DNA from: VRUE01 sp035701465
GTDB lineage: Bacteria > Actinomycetota > Thermoleophilia > Solirubrobacterales > 70-9
Assembly: GCA_035701465.1 (NCBI GenBank)
Contig: DASSMU010000236.1
Coordinates: forward strand, 1 to 14,097
DNA length: 14,097 bases
Reading direction: 5' to 3'
The position numbers were made by a program, and so were the translations under genes. This document shows, one piece after another, positions 1-6,295 of this stretch. Below the pieces are notes generated by a model that was given only the letters and a program-made list of their open reading frames with translations, did no database searches and was not told the DNA's origin. Position 1 is the stretch's first letter, and every line of letters starts with the position of its first letter.

Positions 1-194
1 TGCAGTCGACGTCTCTGGAATCCGCTCGTGCCGCCCCGAGAGCGCCGTGGCCTTCTCCTCCGGGCCCGTCAGCGGTCGGATTGCCCATGCCCGCTTGACG
101 AGGTGCTCTCCATATGAGGACGCAGGGAGCGTGGCGTGCTCCGCACGCGAGCGACTGAGGACGCCGCCCCGCGCAGCGTCCGGCGCCGTCAGTG
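1..194. other. Left-edge stretch without a supported gene
   Basis: No ribosome-binding site plus convincing start codon is visible here on either strand. The frame of rpsR stays open upstream to the edge and a minus-strand frame is also open to the edge, but at this G+C content open frames are expected by chance and neither reads like a known protein. Two small inverted repeats are visible: GCGTGC/GCACGC at 134-148 and GGACGC/GCGTCC at 159-181. They may be a weak terminator of an upstream gene or simply chance. In many bacteria rpsF and ssb lie just upstream of rpsR; neither is seen in these bases. Confidence 0.4.
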
Positions 195-200
195 TAGGAT
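195..200 (+). promoter_or_regulatory. Probable -10 element of rpsR-rplI
   Basis: The hexamer TAGGAT has the conserved T1, A2 and T6 of a sigma-70 type -10 box. It ends 11 bases before the rpsR ATG, so transcription would begin about five bases before the start codon, giving an almost leaderless mRNA. No good -35 box is seen at the usual distance. Confidence 0.45.
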
Positions 201-211
201 TCCCGGCCCGT

Positions 212-478
212 ATGCCCCGACCCAACGACACCGGATCAGCACCACCGCGCCGCGGACGGCGTGCGCTCGATCGTTCGCGGCCGCGCAAGTACACGCGGAT
301 CAACTCTGAGGCCGTCGACTACAAGGACCTCAACCTCCTGCGCCGCTTCCTCTCCGACAAGGGGAAGACACGCGGTCGTCGCGTCACCGGCCTCTCCCGC
401 AAGCACCAACGCCAGCTGTCGGTGGCGGTGAAGCGCGCCCGCGAGATCGCGCTCCTGCCCTACGTCGGAGAGCGCTGA
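212..478 (+). CDS. rpsR: Small ribosomal subunit protein S18, cysteine-free form
   Basis: This 88-residue protein is the S18 subunit of the 30S ribosome, which binds 16S rRNA next to S6 in the platform. The family core is clear: VDYKDLNLLRRFLSDKGK at 36-52, RRVTGLSRKHQRQLSVAVKR at 56-75 and REIALLPY at 77-84. The ATG at 212 gives a normal family length. The frame is open further upstream, but that extension has no S18 similarity and would run through the likely -10 element. The protein has no cysteine. In actinobacteria that carry a zinc-binding S18, a Cys-x-x-Cys lies just before the DYKD motif; here that place reads KYTRINSEA. This is therefore the C-minus type. Its stop overlaps the rplI start (TGATG), so the two are translationally coupled. 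Confidence 0.95.
   Translation: MPRPNDTGSAPPRRGRRALDRSRPRKYTRINSEAVDYKDLNLLRRFLSDKGKTRGRRVTGLSRKHQRQLSVAVKRAREIALLPYVGER
467..472 (+). promoter_or_regulatory. Shine-Dalgarno of rplI inside the rpsR 3' end
   Basis: GGAGAG lies five bases before the rplI ATG, within the last codons of rpsR. With the one-base stop/start overlap, this supports coupled translation and fixes the rplI start at 478. Confidence 0.6.
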
Positions 479-930
479 TGGCGCAGGCCATCCTGCTCGA
501 GGACGTCGACGAGCTCGGCCACCGCGGCGATCCGGTCGACGTCTCCCCCGGCTACCTTCGCAACTACCTGATCCCGCGCAAGCTGGCCACGCCCGCCACT
601 CCGGGCGCCCTGGAGCAGGCACAGCTGCGCCGCGCTGCGGCCGAGAAGGCCGAGAAGGCGCGTGCCGAGCGCGAAGAGCAGGCGGCCGGGCTGCTCTCCA
701 AGACAGTGCTGACAATCCACGAGCGCGCCGGCGAGGACGGCAAGCTCTTCGGCTCGGTCGGCGCCAAGGAGATCGTCGAGGCGATCCGCGACGCCCGCGA
801 CCTGCGCATCGACCGGCGCAAGGTCCGCCTCGAGCAGCCGATCCGCGAGATCGGCACCCACATGGTCGAGATCGAGCTCGCCGACGGCGCCATCGCCACG
901 GTAAAGACGATCATCACCGAGGAACGCTGA
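478..930 (+). CDS. rplI: Large ribosomal subunit protein L9
   Basis: This 150-residue protein is L9, which binds 23S rRNA through its N-terminal domain and extends a long helix to a C-terminal domain outside the ribosome body. The N-terminal signature is clear: AILLEDVDELGHRGDPVDV at 4-22 and GYLRNYLIPRKLA at 25-37. A charged alanine-rich connecting helix spans about 44-75. The C-terminal domain with KLFGSVGAKEIVEAI follows at about 88-103. Length matches the family. The start overlaps the rpsR stop by one base and has GGAGAG upstream. The rpsR-rplI pairing is a common bacterial arrangement. Confidence 0.96.
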   Translation: MAQAILLEDVDELGHRGDPVDVSPGYLRNYLIPRKLATPATPGALEQAQLRRAAAEKAEKARAEREEQAAGLLSKTVLTIHERAGEDGKLFGSVGAKEIVEAIRDARDLRIDRRKVRLEQPIREIGTHMVEIELADGAIATVKTIITEER

Positions 931-943
931 CTCCGTAGGCGGT

Positions 944-949
944 TAGGCT
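944..949 (+). promoter_or_regulatory. -10 element of a leaderless-type promoter
   Basis: TAGGCT ends six bases before the GTG at 956. That spacing puts the transcription start on or beside the start codon, as in leaderless mRNAs. Only 25 bases separate this gene from rplI, and there is no Shine-Dalgarno sequence in them, which fits a separate leaderless transcript rather than read-through translation. Confidence 0.5.
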
Positions 950-955
950 GGCGGC

Positions 956-1681
956 GTGAGTTCCGCTCGCCTGCCCACCCGACTGAGACGCCGCGCCGCC
1001 GCGAGGACCCGGTTCGGCTGGGCGCGCTCGGAGCGGGCTACAGCCGCGCTGGCCGCCGTGGCCCTCGGCGGCGCCGGAGCGGTCCTGGCCGGTCAGTTCG
1101 GGCGCATGCTGCGACGCCGTGCGCACGAGCAGGGCCCCGATGGCCTGGTCGAAGCCGCGCCGGCTGCGGCGCTCGACACGGTCGGCGTAGCGGTCAGCGG
1201 CTACACGGCCGCTCCGCGCAGCGAAACCATCCTCTTCAACCTGCTTGCCGGCTTTCTCGGCTCCTTTGCGCTGGTGCGGGTATCGACCTGGGGGATCCGC
1301 GACCGTTGGTGGCCGTTCAGCAACGTCAGCGTCGGCGGCCGTCACATCCACCACTTCGTACCGGGAATCCTGATCGGGTTCGCCTCGGCAACCACGGCCT
1401 TGCTTACCGACGACGAGGTGCTCGAAGAGCGGCTCGCGGTGACCACCGGCGTCGGCATGGGTCTGACCTTCGACGAGGCAGCGCTGCTGCTCGACCTGCG
1501 CGACGTCTACTGGACCCGCCAGGGCCTGCTCAGCGTCCAGCTCAGCCTCGGCGCCACAGCGATCCTCAGCATCGCCATCCTCACCCAGCGAATGCTGCGC
1601 CGCGGCGAGCGTCGCCAAGAGGCCGAGGGGCTGATCCCGCCGGCCGGAACAACCGGCGACGAGCCGCGACCGCGGGCATGA
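956..1681 (+). CDS. Multi-pass membrane protein of unknown function, HIHH and DEAALLL motifs
   Basis: This predicted 241-residue inner-membrane protein has a basic N terminus (RLPTRLRRRAAARTR at 5-19). Hydrophobic segments lie near 28-47, 91-110, 132-150, 161-180 and 190-210, followed by a charged hydrophilic tail. Two patches look functional. GGRHIHHFVPGI at 127-138 places three histidines (130, 132, 133) at the start of a membrane segment. GLTFDEAALLLDLRDVYW at 169-186 has acidic residues at 173, 180 and 183. A histidine cluster plus buried acids suggests metal or proton binding, but that is inference. I recall similar unnamed actinobacterial membrane proteins with these motifs and know of no assigned function. 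The GTG start is chosen because a -10 box sits six bases before it. The gene ends directly on a hairpin terminator. Confidence 0.8.
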   Translation: MSSARLPTRLRRRAAARTRFGWARSERATAALAAVALGGAGAVLAGQFGRMLRRRAHEQGPDGLVEAAPAAALDTVGVAVSGYTAAPRSETILFNLLAGFLGSFALVRVSTWGIRDRWWPFSNVSVGGRHIHHFVPGILIGFASATTALLTDDEVLEERLAVTTGVGMGLTFDEAALLLDLRDVYWTRQGLLSVQLSLGATAILSIAILTQRMLRRGERRQEAEGLIPPAGTTGDEPRPRA

Positions 1682-1709
1682 GAAAGGGCGGCCAGTGGCC
1701 GCCCTTTCT
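1681..1709. terminator. Bidirectional hairpin terminator between convergent genes
   Basis: A perfect 13-bp inverted repeat, AGAAAGGGCGGCC / GGCCGCCCTTTCT, has a three-base loop (AGT, 1694-1696). It begins on the last base of the membrane-protein stop codon. On the + strand it is followed by TTCCCC. Read on the - strand it lies about 30 bases past the stop of the 1739-2527 gene. The T-tract is short on both sides, but the A/T-containing stem base provides T residues in either direction. Confidence 0.8.
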
Positions 1710-1738
1710 TCCCCTATCCGTCCTGAGTTAAGGCTTGC

Positions 1739-2527
1739 TCAGCCCTTCGGCGTGCAGGGCCTGACGATTTCGCCAGAGAGTTTCTTGCCATCACTGAAGA
1801 CGGCGGTGCCCCTCGCGTTGATGTGACCGTCGGGGCACTTGGCAAGCAGGTAGCTCTGCTGTTTGCCCTTGTAGGTGAACTTGCGGTTGATGTTGAGTTC
1901 GAAGAACGTCGGCGAGCCGCTACCGCCGGCGATCACCGGGATCGAGGCGACGGATTTGGTGCCGAAGCGGCCCTTGTGGATTTTCGAGACCTTGACCGTC
2001 GTCACGACCGCAGCCGAGACGGGGTTTGAGAGGAAGGCGTGGATCAAGATCGTCGTCACGCCGCCCTTGACGCCGCCGTTGAAGGCGATCAGCTTACTGT
2101 GCAGAAGCAGCGGGTTCTGTTCGGGAAAGGCCACCTCGACGTCCGTCTTGCCTTTGCCGACGATCGAGTTCGGGCAAGCCGCTTCCGCAGCCTTGGTTTC
2201 CCTCGCCACGAGTTTGCCGATCGTGCAGGCTTCGGGCATGCCTTTGGCGTTGATCGTGCCGTTCTTGTCGGTTTCGACGATGAATTCCCTCAGCGCCGGC
2301 GGGTGGGTGCCGTCGGTGGTTTCGATCTTGCCGCTGATGTTGAGGCCGATCCCCGTCAGTTTCGTCTTCGGCAGAGCCGTCGGGCTGAAGCCGCCGTCGG
2401 CCGTGACCTTCAGGTTTCCTTCCTGGATGATGACCGGCTTGTGGTTCCCCGCGGCCGCTGCCAATCCGGCAACGACGACTGCGAGAGTCGCCCCCAGGGC
2501 CAATGTCATGGTCAGACGCTTGCGCAT
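1739..2527 (-). CDS. Secreted four-cysteine protein of unknown function
   Basis: This 262-residue protein has a typical signal peptide: basic MRKR, a hydrophobic core at about 8-24, and a likely cleavage after an alanine near 24-26. The mature part is rich in beta-type sequence and has exactly four cysteines (101, 118, 231, 258), which fits two disulfides outside the cell. Recognisable stretches are GGFSPTALPKTKL at 45-57, LIAFNGGVKGGVTTILIHAF at 146-165 and a CPDGHINARGTAVFSDGKKL stretch at 231-250. I believe related secreted proteins, often in several copies, occur in Thermoleophilia, but no role is known to me. The ATG at 2527 is preferred over an in-frame ATG 15 codons upstream because AGGAGA lies ten bases before it and the signal peptide begins there. 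Confidence 0.8.
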   Translation of the reverse strand: MRKRLTMTLALGATLAVVVAGLAAAAGNHKPVIIQEGNLKVTADGGFSPTALPKTKLTGIGLNISGKIETTDGTHPPALREFIVETDKNGTINAKGMPEACTIGKLVARETKAAEAACPNSIVGKGKTDVEVAFPEQNPLLLHSKLIAFNGGVKGGVTTILIHAFLSNPVSAAVVTTVKVSKIHKGRFGTKSVASIPVIAGGSGSPTFFELNINRKFTYKGKQQSYLLAKCPDGHINARGTAVFSDGKKLSGEIVRPCTPKG

Positions 2528-2537
2528 GTGATGTATC

Positions 2538-2543
2538 TCTCCT
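2538..2543 (-). promoter_or_regulatory. Shine-Dalgarno of the secreted four-cysteine protein
   Basis: AGGAGA on the minus strand lies ten bases before the ATG at 2527. It decides against the in-frame ATG 15 codons further upstream. This gene is thus a leadered one, unlike several neighbours. An AT-richer stretch at 2600-2650 upstream probably holds its promoter; TAATTT (2603-2608, minus) is a weak -10 candidate. Confidence 0.6.
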
Positions 2544-2642
2544 TTGCGGCCTGGCGTCGAAGCCCCGGCCATCGAAAGCCTTGGTGTATCCCTCCAGGGG
2601 CCAAATTACCAGCCCTGCGTTTTAGATAAACCCCCGCATTCA

Positions 2643-2671
2643 CAAAAAAGAGCGGCTTAACACATGCCCGC
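2643..2671 (-). terminator. Rho-independent terminator of the TetR-type gene
   Basis: Directly after the regulator's stop codon the minus strand reads GCGGGC, a loop of about nine bases, then GCCGC, followed by TCTTTTTT. The short GC stem plus a run of six T makes this a plausible intrinsic terminator. The T-run is unusual in this GC-rich sequence. The stem is only four to five pairs with a bulged G. Confidence 0.55.
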
Positions 2672-2672
2672 C

Positions 2673-3362
2673 CTAGCCTTCGAGCATCGAAAGCCGCGTC
2701 CGCTCGCGCTCCTGCGCGGCCCCTTCGGGGCCGAGGAAGGGCAATGTAATCCAGAACATCAGGTCCGGCAGCCGGCTGGGCAGCTGCGATGCGGCCCCGT
2801 GCAGGATCTCGGTGTAGAGCAGCTCGTTGACTCCGCCGGCCAGCGAGAGCGAGGTGATCCCGGGTAGCTCGACCGAGGTCTCCGCCCGGCCCGCGTCCAG
2901 GAACCCCGTGAACTGGCGCAGGGCGGCGTCGCGGCGGGCCAGCGCCTTCGGGCCGGCCGCGAGGACCTCGACGATCGCGAAGCGGGCCTCGTCGGGGTGC
3001 TCGGCCAGGTGCTTGAGCAACTCGCCAAGACCCGCCGCGACTCGGGTGGCCCAGGTCGCACCGGGCTTGGACTCGAAACCGCGTGCGGTGTCGCCGAGCA
3101 GGTTGCCGAGCAGCACGTCGTAGGCGGCGAGGAAGCAGTCCTCCTTGCTTGCAAAGAGCTCGTAGAAAGTCTTTCTGGAGACGCCGGCGACGCTGATCAC
3201 GTCGACGACGCGCGTCTCCGGATAGCCGCGCTCGGAGACGACCTCGATCATCGCCTGCAGGATGCGGTTGCGCTGGGACTCCGTCACGGCCTCGCGCGGC
3301 AAACCGTGCCGGCCTCTCGGCAGCCGCTCGTTCAACTTAGCCGTGCGTCTACCTGAAGCCAC
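2673..3362 (-). CDS. TetR/AcrR-family transcriptional regulator
   Basis: This 229-residue protein has a TetR-type DNA-binding domain at about 30-78. It shows a first helix ILQAMIEVVSERGYPETRV (34-52), the helix-turn-helix VVDVISVAGVSRKTFYELFA (52-71), and the usual continuation SKEDCFLAAYD. The alpha-helical rest (about 85-229) would be the ligand-binding and dimer domain; its ligand cannot be read from sequence. The first 25 residues are a basic extension (RLPRGRHGLPRE). The start is GTG at 3362, with TAAAGT ending six bases before it, so the mRNA is probably leaderless. The gene is divergent from the lipoprotein gene, with 101 bases between starts. TetR proteins often control a divergent neighbour and themselves, so the lipoprotein is a candidate target. 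Confidence 0.88.
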   Translation of the reverse strand: MASGRRTAKLNERLPRGRHGLPREAVTESQRNRILQAMIEVVSERGYPETRVVDVISVAGVSRKTFYELFASKEDCFLAAYDVLLGNLLGDTARGFESKPGATWATRVAAGLGELLKHLAEHPDEARFAIVEVLAAGPKALARRDAALRQFTGFLDAGRAETSVELPGITSLSLAGGVNELLYTEILHGAASQLPSRLPDLMFWITLPFLGPEGAAQERERTRLSMLEG

Positions 3363-3368
3363 CCCCGA

Positions 3369-3374
3369 ACTTTA
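3369..3374 (-). promoter_or_regulatory. -10 element of the TetR-type gene, leaderless type
   Basis: TAAAGT on the minus strand ends six bases before the GTG start at 3362, the same spacing as at the 956 gene. No Shine-Dalgarno fits between. No recognisable -35 box is seen 16-18 bases upstream. Confidence 0.5.
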
Positions 3375-3449
3375 GAACAGAACCGGCCCGATCGCGACTT
3401 TCTGTACTCCCGCGTCTCGCCTGCAAATCGGCATTAAGGGGACGACCAA

Positions 3450-3455
3450 TACAAT
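3450..3455 (+). promoter_or_regulatory. -10 element of the lipoprotein gene, leaderless type
   Basis: TACAAT is a near-consensus -10 box eight bases before the GTG at 3464. The transcription start would fall at about 3462-3464, on or next to the start codon. This supports GTG 3464 as the real start and a leaderless mRNA. Confidence 0.55.
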
Positions 3456-3463
3456 CTCAGACA

Positions 3464-4168
3464 GTGATCTGGCGGGGGATACGACCATTTGCGGCGCTGC
3501 TTGCCGTCGTCCTCGCCGCAGCCCCCCTTGGCGCCTGCGGGGGTTCCGGATCGGATACGACCGCCTCTGAGAACTCGACCGCCACCGCGACTGCCCCGGC
3601 CGAGCATTCCGGGACAGGAGCCAGCTCGACCGGCCCTGGGGGCGGCTCGTCTCAGGCCAAAGCGAAGGAGGGCGGTAAAAGCTCGGGTGAATCGTCTTCC
3701 AGCGTCGAAACCGCTCCGTTGAAGGTCTCGGGCGGCGGCTCGGCACAGTACCGCGTCAAAAGCGGTGACAACAGCATCCAGAACTTCGGCGAAGAGAGCG
3801 GCGAATCGGAACTCGAAGAAGCCGCAACTTCACTGCACGACTTCCTCGTCGCCCGCGCCGGGGAAGACTGGGTCACGGCCTGCGCCCACCTGTCCAAGAC
3901 CGTTGGGCGGCAACTCGAACAACTTGCCTCGCGATCGAGCAAGCTCTCCGGCGCGGGATGCGCCGAAATCCTCGCGACGCTGACGCCACCCCTGCCTGCC
4001 AAGGTTCAGAAGGAATCGACCATCGTTGACGCCGGCAGCCTTCGCACCGAAGGCGAACAGGCCTTCCTCATCTACCGAGGAGCAGAAGGAGCCGTGTACA
4101 CGATTCCGATGAAACCGGAAGGCGGCGCCTGGAAGGTCGGGGCGCTCGCGGCGACGCCTCTCTCCTAA
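3464..4168 (+). CDS. Predicted lipoprotein with a small C-terminal two-cysteine domain
   Basis: This 234-residue protein starts at GTG 3464. It has a lipoprotein signal peptide (hydrophobic 9-21) ending in the lipobox LGAC, so Cys25 should be lipidated and the protein anchored on the outer face of the membrane. Residues 26-118 are a low-complexity linker rich in Ser, Thr, Gly, Ala and Glu, probably a cell-wall spacer. The C-terminal part (about 119-234) is compact, with two cysteines: DWVTACAHL (Cys140) and GAGCAEILATL (Cys166). Its end reads AFLIYRGAEGAVYTIPMKPE (200-219) then GGAWKVGALAATPL. That ending resembles small NTF2-like extracytoplasmic domains of actinobacterial lipoproteins; this fold is inference. 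The function is unknown. It is divergent from a TetR-type gene that may regulate it. Confidence 0.8.
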   Translation: MIWRGIRPFAALLAVVLAAAPLGACGGSGSDTTASENSTATATAPAEHSGTGASSTGPGGGSSQAKAKEGGKSSGESSSSVETAPLKVSGGGSAQYRVKSGDNSIQNFGEESGESELEEAATSLHDFLVARAGEDWVTACAHLSKTVGRQLEQLASRSSKLSGAGCAEILATLTPPLPAKVQKESTIVDAGSLRTEGEQAFLIYRGAEGAVYTIPMKPEGGAWKVGALAATPLS

Positions 4169-4179
4169 TCGGGAGAGGG
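4158..4179. terminator. Possible shared hairpin between convergent genes
   Basis: CTCTCC (4160-4165) pairs with GGAGAG (4172-4177) around the loop TAATCG, and the stem can extend by a G-T pair and one more C-G pair. It overlaps the lipoprotein stop codon and lies in the 14-base gap before the purA stop. There is no T-tract, so termination is uncertain. Confidence 0.4.
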
Positions 4180-4182
4180 CTC

Positions 4183-5535
<1,353 letters not shown>

Positions 5536-5563
5536 GACTGGGGCATTGTGCCGGGTTGGTCGG

Positions 5564-6295
5564 CTAGGCGACCTTGCCGAAACGGCGATCGTCACCAAAG
5601 AAGGCGATCTCGTCACACATCTCGTTAAGACGGGAGACCGTGCGAGCGCCTATCTGCTCTTCAAGCTGGTCGTGGGGGAGGTTGGTCGTAACCAGCACCG
5701 AGCGCTGGGCCTCGTAGCGCTCGTTGATCAGCGCGTACAGCTGCTCGAGCACCCAGTCGCTGCGCTTCTCGGCCCCGAGGTCGTCAATGTGGAGCAGGTC
5801 AACGGATGTGAGGCGCTCGAAGAAAGCCAGGTAGGAGTCGCCGCCGGGTTCGGAGTCGTAGGTGCGACGAATGCGGGCAAGCAGCTTCGGTAGGGAGTAG
5901 ATCGCGACCGAGTGGCCGGCCGCGAGAGCAGCCTTGGAGACCAACATCGCCAGCGTGGTCTTGCCGGTGCCGGTGTCGCCGAAGAGCCAGAGACCGCGGC
6001 CGGTGTCGAGGCGCTCATCGAGGTCGTCGATGAACTGGCGGACCTCGGTGACCGCGGCCTTGGTCTCGAGGTCGCGCGCCATATCGGAGACCGGTGGCCG
6101 ATCGAAGGAGACGCCGCGGTAGCGGGACGGTATGACCGAGGCGACCCCCCTATTGCGACCGCGCTTGAGTCGCTGCGCCCTGCACTCGCATTCGCGGGCG
6201 ACGTCCTCGGGGGCGAGGATCCAGCCGGAGCCGTCGCAGACGCCGAGCGGGCAGGCCTGTTCGCGGAAGGGCTCGCTGCGGGCGATCGCCGGCAT
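5564..6295 (-). CDS. DnaC/DnaI-like AAA+ helicase loader with N-terminal cysteine cluster
   Basis: This 243-residue ATPase belongs to the DnaC/DnaI/IstB family. The central AAA+ core has Walker A GDTGTGKTT (106-114), Walker B LLHIDDLG (167-174), sensor 1 TTN (203-205) and a likely arginine finger in ARTVSRL (Arg218). The N terminus has Cys15, Cys20, Cys36 and Cys38 (C-x4-C-x15-C-x-C), likely a zinc site; DnaI-type loaders also use an N-terminal zinc-binding domain to hold DnaB. The start ATG shares one base with the dnaB stop (TGATG), so it is translated with the helicase, which supports the loader role over a transposition role (IstB is the look-alike). No transposase is nearby. The function as loader is inferred from family plus context, and confidence is good. 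Confidence 0.88.
   Translation of the reverse strand: MPAIARSEPFREQACPLGVCDGSGWILAPEDVARECECRAQRLKRGRNRGVASVIPSRYRGVSFDRPPVSDMARDLETKAAVTEVRQFIDDLDERLDTGRGLWLFGDTGTGKTTLAMLVSKAALAAGHSVAIYSLPKLLARIRRTYDSEPGGDSYLAFFERLTSVDLLHIDDLGAEKRSDWVLEQLYALINERYEAQRSVLVTTNLPHDQLEEQIGARTVSRLNEMCDEIAFFGDDRRFGKVA

Noticed and set aside
47..211. 55-codon N-terminal extension of rpsR
   Set aside because: It would make S18 far too long and runs through the probable -10 box; the S18-like part starts after ATG 212.
2570..2695. Direct repeat CATCGAAAGCC at 2570-2580 and 2685-2695
   Set aside because: Two copies of 11 bases only, one of them inside the TetR-type coding end; no third copy or symmetry, so probably chance.
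5536..5616. 27-codon N-terminal extension of purA
   Set aside because: It overlaps the loader gene and lacks PurA similarity; the family sequence starts at ATG 5535.
5564..6295. IstB-type transposition helper
   Set aside because: No transposase or inverted repeats nearby, and the gene overlaps dnaB, so a helicase loader fits better.
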